Part shown: positions 23,052 to 34,947 of the stretch, in pieces
Numbering within the stretch: the stretch's first letter is position 1
How the letters are laid out: each line of letters starts with the position of its first letter
Source of the DNA: Mallotus nudiflorus
Lineage: Eukaryota; Streptophyta; Magnoliopsida; Malpighiales; Euphorbiaceae
Direction of reading: 5' to 3'
Assembly (NCBI GenBank): GCA_947683625.1
Contig: CANTUR010000114.1
Coordinates: forward strand, 2,480,001 to 2,544,000
DNA: 64,000 nt
The notes under the pieces: model-generated
Told to the model about the DNA's origin: nothing
The model's input: only the letters and a program-made list of their open reading frames with translations
The model's database searches: none
Program-made: the position numbers and the translations under genes

Positions 23052-23780
23052 CTGTATTGAAAAATATAAAAGAAAGTGTGTGTGAGTAATTTCGTAAGGA
23101 AATCACCAAGTGAGTAACTAAAGGAAAATATAATGAAAATAACAAGAATAGATTCGATCATGAATACAAAGATAACAACTATAGAAGAATTGCACAAAAA
23201 TTAAATTCGCAACTCAAGGGACGGGTTGAAATATTAAACATCATTTTATTAATTAATAGATGTCGAAATATTTATTTCTATATTTTTCTCAAGCTTTCAC
23301 ATAATATAGTTCTGAGCTTATTTTAACAACATATGAATCTGAGCATAATTCACAGAGTATAAAATTTTTGAGAATTAGAGCAAAATTACTCATGTCTAGA
23401 TATATTTTACTTTTGACTTGACTATCATATACTAGACATGACATTTAAATAAATTAACTATACTTTCCAAAATATAATTTATAGTTATCTCATTATGAGA
23501 GTAAAGTATATACATAATTAAAGTTTAAAGTCTAGTCCCACTATCTTGAAATTCGTTTGTCTATAAATACATATAGCTAGATTTATAAAAGGATTTTTTA
23601 CAAGTTCAAGTTCTAAAAAAAAAAAAAAAATGAAGCAATTTGAAAAAATCATGCATGGTAGTGGAGGACTTGATTAAGTCAAGTACATAAAAATAAATAA
23701 ATAAATAAATCAGCTTGTAAAGATCAAAACATTAGAATGAATTGAATTATGCTTTAATTGGCATAAATGAAGAAAACAGT
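23052..23780. other. Intergenic stretch, no gene seen
   Basis: AT-rich. The patch at 23625-23690 (AAAATGAAGCAATTTGAAAA then AATCATGCAT) is related to 50415-50480, so both are parts of one dispersed repeat. Confidence 0.45.
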
Positions 23781-24260
23781 AAAACATATTTTGTATAGAC
23801 CAAAAGATAGACACATATATTATCAATTTTTTACACAATTTATATAAAAAATTGAGTTTAAAGAGATTTATTTAAATTAAATTTAGTTGCATGTGAAAAT
23901 TCATGTGATTTTATTTAAAATTTTCATTGAAATTAAAATAAATATACATAAAAAAAATGATATCTGTAACAATCATTTTCTTTATTTTATTAATTCAGTA
24001 CATGAAATTAAAATAAATCTTTATTGTATTAATTCAGTACCACATGATGTAGAGAAGTATGAAAGAAAGAGTCAACTAAGAGCATATATATGTATAAAAT
24101 GAAAATGGGACATGAAGCAAATATATTTAGTTCTTCAAATTTTGTAAGAGCTAGTGCTAATCAAATGCAATCACTTTGCAATGCTTTCCAATTTCTTACA
24201 CTTGCCTTCCAAATGCTGGCATTATTGCAGCAAACAGAAGCCACATTATTTTATTTTGCA
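23780..24260 (-). repeat. TNL-B 3' flank, duplicated at 35290-35700
   Basis: This block downstream of TNL-B is clearly similar to 35290-35700; shared phrases include GCAAATATATTTAGTTCTTC and AATGCAATCACTTTGCAATG. The paired 3' flanks are evidence that at least two TNL copies once stood in tandem. Confidence 0.8.
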
Positions 24261-24458
24261 GTACTCTTCAAATTCTATCTCATCAAATGTATACGTACGA
24301 GCGTAGGGACGGAAAGTATATGAACCTGCAATACCTGAAAATTCATGGAAATCTTCGGCCTACATCTCCAGACTATCACACTATCCATCTCAGCCATAAT
24401 GGAATAATTTAAAAATATATATAGTGTCAATTCGAAGGCCCTCTAGATGAACATAATA

Positions 24459-25642
24459 TTAAGGAAACCTCCTCGACGATTTAAGTTCAGAGACAACGCA
24501 GAAAGCAATGGCTTTAAACTGTTCCAGATTTGAAGGAAAGTGCATGGTAATTGAAGCTCCCATACTTTGATTACTGAACCATCCTGGAATTTCACTTCCT
24601 GAATAAAGAATACCAACATATTGGCGAGACTGAAAAAAAAAAAAATATTTTAGAGCTGGAGACGATAAAAAATGTTTATTACACCTGAGAGTCAGATTTC
24701 TAACAATAAAAATGAAGCACATGTCCTTTTATTTTATATATCTAACAACTAGGTGTAATACAACATCAAGAGCACGCAAAAATTTCAAACAAAAAATTAA
24801 GAATTTAAAATTCTGTCTTACTTTTAAAATTTGGTCATGAGCCTCCATCACGACTGTCTTTTGATCCAATGTCAAGCATTTTGCCAGCATCACCGTCCGA
24901 AGATTGCAATATTTAGTGACGCTGAGTGGTGGCATGGTACTGAGAGAATTGCAATTTCTTGCATGTAGAGAGTTTAAGGATGGTGGAAGCTCTGGCAAGG
25001 AGTAAAGACTTTGACATGAGGTTAACGTCAAGTGGCTCTATACAGGAAGTCTATGGATTCAGCTTGGAAGGCTCTCAAGATTTTTGCAGTCACTGAGGTA
25101 CAAAGACTCCAGGCAACTTAGATGTTCAATGGATGACAGTATTTCTCTGATAGCGGTTCCCTCCAAATAAAGCTGATTCAAAGATTTCAAATTGGAGATG
25201 CTATTAGGAATGCTCTTTAGCTTTCTGCAGTTCCTTAGTGAAAGATGATATAAATTATCCATGGGCTCCAAGATTTCTGGCAAGCTCTCAAGTTCTGACC
25301 ATTTGTATAAATCAAGGAAGCAAAGTGACTTCAATTCATAGAAGTTGTCTGGTAGACTCGGGACATTCCCGAAATTATGAACTTGTAAATCAACTAGTGG
25401 TGAGCAACAAAGGATTGATGATAGTGTTGATGTAGCATCTTTGATTGCAGTAAAATCTAACCATAAATGTTTCAGATTTTCTCCTTGAAATTCAGGCCAT
25501 CTTTTTATCATTGGACAATTGATTAAACAAAATAATTCAGAACTTTCGAATCAACTTTACTTGGAAGTTTCATCAGTTTGTGACAATTTAGGAGGTTGAG
25601 GATTTTAAGTTTGTTGAGATACTGAATGGACGAGTCAACCTC
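24459..25642 (-). pseudogene. TNL-B: LRR and C-JID part of a TNL pseudogene (3' portion)
   Basis: Leucine-rich repeats are visible on the minus strand: IQYLNKLKILNLLNC, LKHLWLDFTAIKD, LPDNFYELKSLCFLDLY, ISNLKSLNQLYLEGTAI, SSIEHLSCLESLYLSDC and SLYSLPELPPSLNSLHA. A GT-AG intron spans about 24630-24821. The last exon carries the TNL-specific C-JID motif YSGSEIPGWFSNQSMGASI. LRRs and C-JID normally recognise the pathogen effector. Two stops near 25035-25055, a frameshift near 25555 and the Copia-B insertion at 25648 break the frame. The upstream LRR portion is at 35144-35320. No TIR or NB-ARC is attached. Confidence 0.9.
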
Positions 25643-25647
25643 CTCTA

Positions 25648-25836
25648 TGAAAAATAAACTTGAGAGAAAATAAAAATTTAAGGGAAATATGTTTTCATAT
25701 TTTCATAAAAGAGAAGTTACTGCTCTTATATATACATATAGAAAACCTATTTACATCCTAATTAGAAATAGAATAATATCCTAAATAAAATAAAGATTTT
25801 ATTCCTAATTGTATACAAATATTTAATTTCTCAACA
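25648..25836 (-). repeat. 3' LTR of Copia-B
   Basis: 189 bp bounded by the target duplication on the left and the polypurine tract on the right. It aligns with 34948-35138. Confidence 0.92.
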
Positions 25837-26331
25837 CTTCCCCTCAAGTTAGTAAATGTATGTCAATCTTTTCCAACTTGCCAAGTGAGTTGTAAAACGA
25901 TTTTCCAGATACAACCTTCGTGAGGATGTCAACTAGTTGAGTTTAAGAAGAAACAAATGGAAGATCAACTGTTCCTTGATTCATATGATCTTTGATAAAA
26001 TGTCTATCAACCTCCATATGCTTAGTTCGATCACGTTGAACTGGGTTATTTGCAATTGCTACGGCTTCTTTATTATCACAATGTAACAACATAGGCTTCG
26101 GATATTTTAGTCCCAAATCCTGAATAATTCGTCATATCCAGAGCAACTCACAGACTCCATGAGCCATTTCTCTAAACTTAGCTTCAACACTCGACCTTGC
26201 TACAACTTTCTATTTCTTACTTCTTCAAGTGACCAAATTCTTTCCAACAAACGTAAAGTACCCAAATGTTAATTTTCAATCAGTTCGATCTCCAACCCAA
26301 TTAGCATATGTATAACCAATAATTTCATAAT

Positions 26332-26521
26332 TGAAAAGAAACCAGAATATTGAAAGGAAAAATCTATCTTTCTTATTCATATTGCCAGTTTATATATATA
26401 TACATTAGATTCCTAATTAAGGAAGGAAAACAATTCCTAAAATTAGATTCCTAAATAAGGAAGGAAAACTATTCCTAAAATATATACAATAAATCTTTTC
26501 AAACATGTACATCTCCTAATA
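26332..26521 (-). repeat. 3' LTR of Copia-A
   Basis: 190 bp with an internal near-duplication (TTAGATTCCTAAT(T/A)AAGGA twice). Starts TATTAGGAG on the minus strand, immediately after the polypurine tract. Confidence 0.92.
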
Positions 26522-26548
26522 CCCCCCTTCAAGTTGGAGCATGAATAT

Positions 26549-27292
26549 CTAAAATGCCCAACTTGCAGCAAAAAAAAAATAAAACTTGTCCTTCCCTAAA
26601 GCTTTCGTTAATATATCAGCAAGTTGAATTGAAGTATTCACATATTTAGTCACAAGATTTCCTGAGCTTATCTCATTACAAATAAAATGACAATCAACTT
26701 CAATGTGCTTCGTATGTTCATGATAGACTGGATTAGAAGCTATGTGCATGGCTGCCTGACTATTATAGTAGAGACACATAGGCCCTGAATGATCAACACC
26801 AAGAGAAGACAACAAACTCTTTAACCATTTTAGTTCACAAGCTGTTGTAGTCATAGACCTATACTCAGCCTCAGCGGAGGAACAAGAGACCGTATGTTGT
26901 TTCTTAGTTTTCCAGGAAATGGGAGAACTACCTAAGAAAACAAAATAACCTGTCAAAGATCTTCGTGTGAGTGGGCAACTAGCCCAATCAGAGTCACAAT
27001 AACCATACAATTTCATATCACAATCAGAACGGAGAAATATCCCTTGACCTGGACTCCCTTTCAAATAACGAACAACACACAAGGTTACCTCCCAATGTGT
27101 CTGCTTTGGCTATAGCATAAACTGCACAAGGGTATGAACACAATAAGACAATTTAGGTTGAGTTATAGTCAAGTAAATAAGGCATCCCACCATCCTCCTA
27201 TACTTGGCCGAATCCTTCAAATCAGTACCAGTTGCAAGAGCCAGTTTATGATTATGTTCAAGAGGTGTATTCACTGGTTTAGCCCCTAACAA
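26549..27292 (-). pseudogene. Copia-A RNase H and end of RT
   Basis: The RT thumb/connection stretch (PVNTPLEHNHKLALATGTDL) is followed by a copia RNase H: GYCDSDWASCPLTRRSLTGY, SWKTKKQHTVSCSSAEAEYR, HTKHIEVDCHFI and QLADILTKALG. These give the expected D, E and D residues. RNase H removes the RNA template and primer during reverse transcription. A frameshift separates the two parts near 27100. The C-terminus runs to the polypurine tract and LTR. Confidence 0.92.
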
Positions 27293-27364
27293 ACCAGTTT
27301 CAGAGATAATATCCAGCCCATATTTTCTTTGGCATAAATGAACACCATAAGAATTCTGAGCCGC

Positions 27365-28228
27365 CTATATTCTTAGGAAATATTTTAATTTTCCCAAGTC
27401 TTTCATATGAAAACATTGGTTCAAATAATCCTTGAAATGTTGAACACCCATATCATCATTACTAGAAATAATAAGATCATTAACATAAACTAGGATATTC
27501 AACTGAACATTGCCATCTTTAAAAATAAATAAGGAATAATCAGAGCTTGATTGTACGAACCCATATGTTTTCAAAGATTCTGCCAATCTAGCAAACCAAC
27601 ACCTAGGAGATTGCTGCAAGCCATAGAGAGATTTTTGAAGTTTACATACCTTGCCTGAAGAGGGAGAAGCAAAACCCAATGGCATTTGCACATAAACTTC
27701 CTGCTCCAAATTACCATGAAGAAAGGCATTTTGTACATCCATTTGGTGCAAACTCTAGTTCTTCGCAATCGCAACAGCAATAAAAGTGCGCACAGTAACC
27801 ATTTTTGCTGTGGGAGAAAAGCTTTCATGATAGTCGATCCATTCCACCTGATTATTTCCAAGAATCACTAATCTAGCTTTACATCGTTCAATGCTTCCAT
27901 CAGAGTTATATTTAATTTTATAAACCCATTTATTGTCGATTGCTTTCTTTTTAGGTGGTAAATCCACCACTATCCATGTGCCATTGTCCTCAAGAGCCTG
28001 AATTTCTTTTCTCATTACTTCTCTCCATCGATCTTCTTTTACCGCTTCACTATATGAGTTGGGTTCATGTCCTGTAGTTATACTAGCCAAAAAGGAATGA
28101 TGTTGTATAGACAACTTATCATAATTCACATAGTGAGAAATAGGAAAGTGAGTACCTGAGAAATTTAATTGGAACGATGAGTGTGTTGAGAGGCTTAACT
28201 TCAAGGTATTTGTCATATAATCTTTCAA
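27365..28228 (-). pseudogene. Copia-A reverse transcriptase
   Basis: Segments in order: WREVMRKEIQALEDNGTW, NKWVYKIKYNSDGSIERCKA, DYHESFSPTAKMVTVRT, MDVQNAFLHGNLEQEVYVQM, KLQKSLYGLQQSPRCWF and LNILVYVNDLIIS. The catalytic box is YVND where copia RT has YVDD, so one of the two active-site aspartates is replaced by asparagine (a G-to-A type change). A stop near 27755 interrupts the frame. This enzyme would be inactive. Confidence 0.93.
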
Positions 28229-28249
28229 CCATATAGAAGGAATTTTAAC

Positions 28250-29786
28250 TCATTGTCCCTTTCCTAGATTTTCTGTGGAGGCAACAATGTCACCCTCATC
28301 ATTATTCTCCACATTTCTCCCATCACAATCTTTCTCAATTTCGCTACCCCTCCTATCAACACATTCTTCTTCATTATCACTATCTAATTCCTCACCATCA
28401 CTAGTGCAATTATGATCTCCTTTTTCCTTTAAATCACTAATGGAAACATCTTTATCAGTATAAAGGAAGTTAGTTTCAACAAATACTACATCCCTAGAGA
28501 TAAAATATTCGTAAGTTTCCAAATCATATAGTTTCCACCCTTTTTGTCTAAAAGGATAGCCAACAAATATACATTTTCAACTTCGACTAGCAAATTTATC
28601 CCTATCTCGATTCAAATGATGACTATAACATAGGCACCCAAAAATACGAATATTCATATATGAAGGTTATTATCCAAATAGAATTTCATAGGGAGTTTTA
28701 CCATTTAAGAGTGTCGATGGCGTTCTATTAATTAAATAACCTGTTGTCAGCATACATTCACCCCAAAATTCAATGGGCAACTATGCTTGAAATTGTAAAG
28801 CTCGAGCAATATTCAGAATATGATGGTGCTTCCTTTCCACTCGTCCATTTTGTTGGGGAGTCCCAACACATGAGGTCTGGTGAAAAATACTATTATCAAC
28901 AAAATATTCTTTCAAACATATAAATTCACTACCATTGTCACTTCTAACAATTTTCACATCTTTCTTAAATTGTCTTTGGATCATTGTTATAAATCTCCTA
29001 AGAGCAGGACCTACTTCATTTTTTCCATTCAATAAATATATCCAAACAGCACGAGAACAATCATCCACAATAGTCAAAAAATAAATTGCACATAAGAAGA
29101 AGGAACTCTATAAGGTCCCCATAGATCATAATGTATTAAATCAAAACATTCTTTGGCTTTATTATTACTAGAACAAAAAATTTCTCTTGTCTGCTTAGCG
29201 TGAAAACAAATATCATAGGTCTTATCATCATTATTATTAAAACCAATTACTCCAGGAATCAATTCTAACACCTTGTAAGATGGATGATCCATTCGTTTAT
29301 GCCAAAGCTGAGCAGATGCAACACCATCTATTTTGTAGGCATGAGTTGAAGTTCCATCTTTGAGAAAGTAAAGCCCCCCACGCTCCTCACCCGCTCTAAT
29401 TACATTCCTCGTACTTCGGTCCTGTATAACACAAAATTTGTCAGTAAGCTGAATAACTAACTTTGAATCTCTAAGAAGTTATGATACAAATATCAAATTG
29501 CATTTTAGTTTGGGCATAAAAAGAACATGTTGCAACTTCAAATCTCCTCTAAGGGAAATGTCCCTTCTTTCAACGCCATGGTCGTCACTCCATTAGGTAA
29601 CCCAACTGGACATGGTACAATGTCTCTTGCATCACTTATACATGCATACACACTAGTCATATGATTAGAAGCTCCTGAATCAATAATCCAAGGAAAAATT
29701 CCATGCTTACCCATCAACTTTTCATTTGTTCCAGCATTTTGAGAATTTAGTAATCCAAGCAATTTGGTCCATTGCTCATCACTCAA
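28250..29786 (-). pseudogene. Copia-A protease and integrase
   Basis: Protease: WIIDSGASNHM at about 29670-29700, with the DSGA active site intact. Integrase zinc-finger region: MDHPSYKVL, then YDICFHAKQTR, where the first cysteine of CDIC is tyrosine. Core: HYDLWGPYR, IVDDCSRAVWIYLL, IVRSDNGSEF and TPQQNGRVERKH, so the D,D,E triad is present. The region after integrase is acidic (SDGEELDSDNEEE). Several frameshifts and stops separate the segments. Confidence 0.92.
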
Positions 29787-29867
29787 ACTAACAATACCTT
29801 TTCTGTTTTCATCAGTTACTATACCTCTCCCACCATCAAAACCAAAAGCTTGAGTTACATTTGCTTT

Positions 29868-30804
29868 CTAATTTCCCATACTACGTTTACATCCTCCGCC
29901 TTGTCTAGATGCAGCTATACGTGGCCTGTTACCCCACCATTCTAGGTAACCAATAAGCTGAAAACAAGAATATGCATCGTGTCCTTCTCGTTTGTAGTTT
30001 AGGCATATTAAATTTTTTCCCTTCGAGTCCCCCCTTGAATTTTGACCTCCTGCTTGCATTGCAAAGCTTATCGGATTCCCTCTTTCTTCTTTCATGCAAG
30101 TCACAATTCGTGCCCTTTTATGTTGTATGACTATAGCATATGCATGGTTCAAGTTTGGCAGCGATTCTGTACTCAGGATATTGGAATGAACTGTTCCATA
30201 TCCTTCTTTATCCAGCCCCATCAAAAATTGATGAACCCTTTCATTTTCATGTTTATTTTCTAAGTCAACCGTAAGATTACATTTGCAACCCATACAAGTA
30301 CATACAGGTATTTTGTCATAATTGTTTAACTCATCCCAAATCATCTTGAGCCTACCGTAATAAGCAATAATAGCTTGCCCATTCTGTTTACAATTTGCTA
30401 GATCTGATTATAATTGCTGCACTTGAGGTCCATTCCCAATAGAGAATCACTCTCTATTAACATCCCACAAATCCTTCATGATCTCCACATGTGAGATAGT
30501 TGAACGAAGTTTGGGTTCAATGGTGTTAAACACCCAAGACACCAACATAGAATTAACTGTCCACCAATCTTTAAATTCTGATTCATCCTCAGTTGGTTGT
30601 CTAATTTTTCAATTAATAAATTCATATTTTTTCTTAGCAAGAAGTGCAGTCCGCATAACGCATGCCCATTCATCATAATTCTCTCCTCTCAGCTGAACTT
30701 AGGTAATAATATTACCTAGATTATCATTTGAGGTGAGTGTATAAGGATTCGAATGTTTCTTCTCTATTCCAGATTTATCTCCTTCTTTTGATGGATCAAC
30801 CATT
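29868..30804 (-). pseudogene. Copia-A gag
   Basis: It begins MVDPSKEGDKSG just after the primer site. Then come GENYDEWACVMRTALLAKKK, the NGPQVQQL segment, KMIWDELNNYDKIPVCTC, RVHQFLMGLDKEGYG and a zinc knuckle reading CLNYKREGHDAYSC, in which the second cysteine is tyrosine. At least three in-frame stops lie between 30300 and 30720. Gag forms the cytoplasmic virus-like particle that packages element RNA. Confidence 0.9.
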
Positions 30805-30816
30805 GCTCTGATACCA

Positions 30817-31004
30817 TGAAAAGAAACCATAATATTGAAAGGAAAAATCTATCTTTCTTATTCACATTGCCAGTTTATATATATACATTAGATTCCTAAT
30901 TAAGGATGGAAAACTATTGCCAAAATTAGATTCCTAAATAAGGAAGGAAAACTATTCCTAAAATATATACAAGAAACCTTCTCAAACACGTTCATCTCCT
31001 AATA
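30817..31004 (-). repeat. 5' LTR of Copia-A
   Basis: 188 bp. It ends directly at the primer site TGGTATCAGAGC (30805-30816), and the outer end is flanked by ATAAT. Confidence 0.92.
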
Positions 31005-31299
31005 ATAATCCTTATTTCTCCTAAAGAATAAACCTTTACCTAGAGAATATTTTAGATATCTTAATACTTGGTATACTACACCCATATGTTCTTTATTCAG
31101 AGAATGTATGAATTGACCTAAAACATTTACTGCATAAGTAATGTAGGGCCAAGTATGAGATAAGTAAATCAACCTGCCTACCAGCCTTTAATAATGATCT
31201 TTATTAGTTATCCTAAGATTGATAGTCCATAGTTGACTTCAATTGGAGTCTCAGCTGGCTTATAATCAAGCATGCTCGTTTCTGTCAGTAGATCCATTA

Positions 31300-32063
31300 C
31301 ATACTTTCGTTGGTAGAGGGAAATTCCTTGAGCTGATCTTTACTTCAATCCTAAAAAAAATACTTCAAGTTACCTAAATTCTTAAGTTCAAACTCAGCTG
31401 TTAATTGTCTTTGCAAGACTATTGTCTCACTTGAATCATTTCCAATGACCACCATATCATCAACATATACAATCACAACAGTCACTTTTCCTGACTTTTA
31501 TTTGATGAATAGTGTATGATTAGCATCACTTTGCTCATAACTGAGCTTCCTCATAAAAGTTAAAAGTCATCCAAAACATGCTTGAGGTGATTATTGGAGT
31601 CCATACAGTGCCCTTTTTAGTTTGCACACTCGGTCACTACATCTTATTCTGGGTGGTGGACCCATATACACTTCTTTATCTATGGTTCCATTCAAAAAAG
31701 CATTCTTCACATAAAAAATGCCATAATGGCTAGTCCAGGTTCGCAACTAACGAAATAAGAACTCCGATTGTATTCATTTTTGCTACTGGATCAAATGTAT
31801 CTTTATAGTCAATTCTATACTTTTAAGTATATCCCTTTGTTACCAATTGAGCTTTATATCGATTAATGCTTCCATCTGAATTGAGTTTGACAATAAATAT
31901 CCATCTGTACCCCCATCATTTTATTTCCTTTAGGGAGTGGAATAAGATCCCATTGAGTTCTTCTACAATGCCCCATTTCATCATTCATAGCTTTCTTCCA
32001 ATTCAGATAAGCTAAAGCCTCATGTACATCACTTGGAATAGATACAGTAGATAATTGATTCAT
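31300..32063 (-). pseudogene. Copia-B RT remnant
   Basis: Minus-strand segments VHEALAYLNWKKAMNDEM, WDLIPLPKGNK and, after frameshifts, GSINRYKAQL-like sequence and YVMDLLTET-like sequence match the RT start and end of Copia-C (37621-37842). Stops are dense. The same RNase H continues on the other side of Copia-A at 25840-26326. Confidence 0.8.
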
Positions 32064-32222
32064 AGGATATGCTTAAGATTTAGACAAATGGTCAATTGAT
32101 ATGAGATTATTGATAGGATATTTAGCTTTGGTATGAAGGTCCAAATTATATTATTTTTTATAGAATCCCTCAATTAATTCTATAAGGATAAAGAGGCTCG
32201 ATATTTGGAGGTACTAAAGGAG

Positions 32223-32340
32223 ATGAGTCTACCTTGTTGTGCACATCAGGAGTTTCTTCAGCTTTTGGTGTGAGTTGGGAAGATATACAATCTTGATTTG
32301 TTTCAGGTATGAGAAAGATACTTAGATTATCATCAATTAT
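32223..32340 (-). repeat. Inverted repeat, left arm, inside Copia-B
   Basis: The reverse complement of 33650-33775 matches this interval closely (for example GAGTTTCTTCAGCTTTTGGT, TGAGTTGGGAAGAT, AGAAAGATACTTAGATTATC). It is the normal minus-orientation copy of the spacer between integrase and RT, as judged from Copia-C 38080-38210. Confidence 0.88.
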
Positions 32341-33785
32341 CTATCCTGATAAAATGCTAACTCATGAAGGATCAATATCTAACTCTGACTCTCTTAATCT
32401 AGATACTGTTCATATTATTCCATCTCTTTCCTGTAATATACTATCTATGGGCCAAATCATAGAAGCCTTGAATTGCATTGTTAAATTTTAGCTTGAGTAT
32501 TGTGTATTTTAGGACATTGAAATGCACCAAATTCTTGGCTCTCATATTAAATGTGGTAAGTTGTACTATCTTGATTTGCATGGTGATCCGAGTTAGAAGT
32601 CAAGTCAAGTTTGGCTCAGCTTTAGACTAAGTTATTTTATGGCATCACGTCTTAGTCATCTTTCTTTTCATTATCTTAGATAAATAAAACCAGAATTATT
32701 TTTTAGTACCACAGACTCTAAATTCAAGTGTGATATTTATGAATTAGCAAAAAACTACCAGATTTCATATGTACCAAGTTATAATAAAAATTCAATTCCA
32801 TTTATGACCATTCATTCTAATGTATAGGGACCTACTCGAATTCCTACTTTATTTGGTGCTCGATATTTTTTTAATGTTTATTGATGAATATACCTGGATG
32901 ACCTAGGTATCACTATTTTTAAATAAGGGAGATGTGTGCTCTGCTTTTTGGGACTCGTACAAAATTATGGCTACACAATACCAGAGCAAACTCTAAGTCT
33001 TGCAGTCTAACAACAGTGGGGAGTATCTTAACTTGGCTCTTAAAGATTTTTTCCATAAGTATGGCATTCGCCACTAAACATCTTATGTCGGCACTCCCCA
33101 ACAGAATAATATAGCTGAATGGAAGAATCGATAGGTATTGGAAGTCATCCGAGCATCATTATTTGACATTAATGTTCTTAAAAAATAATAGGGAGAGCCT
33201 ATTAGATCCGTTATATATCTCATAAACTAGACTCCATCAAGAGTACTCAATTTCAAAATGCCTCTTCAAAGACTTCAGGAACTTGTCATATCTCCACCTC
33301 TCAATAATCTTGAGACCCGAGTCTTTGGATGCTTGGCATATGTTCATCAAGCACTCGATAAATTAGATCCTCAAGCTATCTGATCTATGTTTATTGGTTA
33401 TGCAGATCTACAAAAGGGATATTAATGTTATGATCCTAATGCAAAGAAAATGTATATAACTTGGGATGTTTAGTTCTATAAAAATGCTCCCTTCTTCACC
33501 TAATTTGAGTGCTCTCTTTAAGGGGAGAGAATTCCAAGCATCTTTGAAGATAGCACTTTGAGTATCTTAGATGGTTTGAGCATCTTAGATGTTCCAGTCA
33601 TCTCACTCGGACAGACATCTAATGTTCTGAGTGGTCTGAGCATCTCATATGGATGAACAATTGATGATAATCTAAGTATCTTTCTCAGACTTGAAACAAA
33701 TCAAGATAGTACATCTTCCCAACTCACACCAAAAGCTGAAGAAACTCTAGATGTGCATAATAAGGTAAACTTGTCTTTAGATAGT
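32340..33785 (+). pseudogene. Copia-B integrase block in inverted orientation
   Basis: The plus strand reads PSLSCNILSMGQIIEALNC, YLDLHGDPS, HLSFHYLR, KCDIYELAKNYQISYVPSY, SIPFMTIHS, then core fragments. These match the minus-strand integrase of Copia-C (NCDICELEKCHQISYVPSY, IPFMTIHSDVWEP at 38881-39162). All other Copia-B domains read on the minus strand. The plus-oriented block ends with the duplicated spacer copy 33650-33775, and minus-oriented protease resumes at about 33790. Stops are frequent. Confidence 0.88.
33650..33775 (+). repeat. Inverted repeat, right arm, inside Copia-B
   Basis: Plus-orientation copy of the integrase-RT spacer, over 90% alike to the reverse complement of 32223-32340 by eye. 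It marks the right breakpoint of the inverted integrase block. Confidence 0.88.
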
Positions 33786-33801
33786 ACGTTAGGATATTTT
33801 G

Positions 33802-34845
33802 TTAGGTTGATGGTCGAATGGATGTAAGATGGTGAGTGAAGTTTGTCGTATGATCAATAGCACCTATATTAATAATCCATGTATTATTTGGAGTAGGATT
33901 TTTCATACTTGATGTTGTATCAAGATCACCACTTGGTTTAGTACCACTAGAGGTGGCAATTGTAGCCTTTCCGAGCTTCTTATAAGGCTTTCTATTGAAA
34001 TTCCACCATTTTGGGTATCCCATAATTTCATAGCACCATTCCTTGGAGTATCCAAATTTGCCACAATGAGTATAAGTGTATGTGATGGACTTACTCGATA
34101 CTTTCCCTTTGAATTGGGGATGAGTCTATGCTGCTACAAGTATTACATGGTTCAACAGAATCTTTAGCCCTTCCATTATATGTCATTACTTGTGATCCCT
34201 CCGCACATATACATAACTAGACTCGAGATTAAGAGGTGGATCCTTCCATAGTACTTCACTCTAAGCATTATTAAATTCTGAATCTAGCCCGACTAGGAAA
34301 ATATGTGTTCAAAGCTAGGTAATATGCTTATGGAGTGATACTACTTCATTAACATCCTCCTCTTGAGCACAAGTTTGGGCATCAATTTCCTGAAACATTT
34401 CAACTAGCTCATTATAATATGCAGGTAATAGCCTACCATTCTAACGTGTACTAAATAATTTCTAATTTAATTCGAACAAATGAGTTTCATCAGATCCATC
34501 ATAGAAAGTTTTTGAGACAACATCCTATATCTCCTTTGTTGTTAGAAGATGGATGAATCTCTACATCAAAGTTCGGATTCATTTAATCAATCAGCCAAAG
34601 TTTGACTCAGTTATTATTAATAAGCCAAGTCTCCAAAGCTTTATCTCCTACCGGTTGTTTTAGTATTGTGCTAGTAAGGAAGCTAGATTTATTTTTGGCT
34701 CCAATTCGCATCTCCATGAGTTGTGACCATAGAAGATAGTTCGTATCATCAAGAAAAATTCTCATAGGAAAGGGAGAATTATCTTAAAGAGTTTGAATAA
34801 ATTTGGATGTTCTATGGGGTATGATGGATGTGTTTTCAGTAGTCA
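33802..34845 (-). pseudogene. Copia-B gag and protease remnants
   Basis: Starts near 34845 with MTTENTS and continues with NYLLWSQLMEMRIGAKNKSS and many stops. A GYPKWWNFNRKPYKK segment follows the knuckle region, then WIINIGAIDH at the protease site, where the active-site aspartate is asparagine. Parallel sequence in Copia-C confirms the order. Confidence 0.85.
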
Positions 34846-34947
34846 TGGTTTCGAAAATTCAAGGAATTTAAAGGATAAGAGAAAAAAAATATAATTTCAA
34901 GGATTCAATTAAAAAAATTCGATTTCAATGGGTATACTCCGATACCA

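Larger units (their letters stand above)
26332..31004 (-). mobile_element. Copia-A: Ty1/copia element nested in Copia-B
   Basis: LTRs at 26332-26521 and 30817-31004 are about 93-94% alike by eye. The target duplication ATAAT is perfect (26327-26331 and 31005-31009) and interrupts a Copia-B RNase H segment whose uninterrupted version is seen in Copia-C near 36870-36890. A primer site matching TGGTATCAGAGC abuts the right LTR; the polypurine tract ACTTGAAGGGGGG abuts the left. On the minus strand both LTRs start TATTAGGAG and end TTCA, so the ends are TA..CA rather than TG..CA. Order gag-PR-IN-RT-RH is copia. It is the best preserved element here but still disabled. Confidence 0.95.

Noticed and set aside
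32309..32491. A separate plus-strand copia element in this interval
   Set aside because: No LTRs, primer site or polypurine tract flank it. The missing integrase of Copia-B and the inverted spacer copies show it is an inverted piece of Copia-B.
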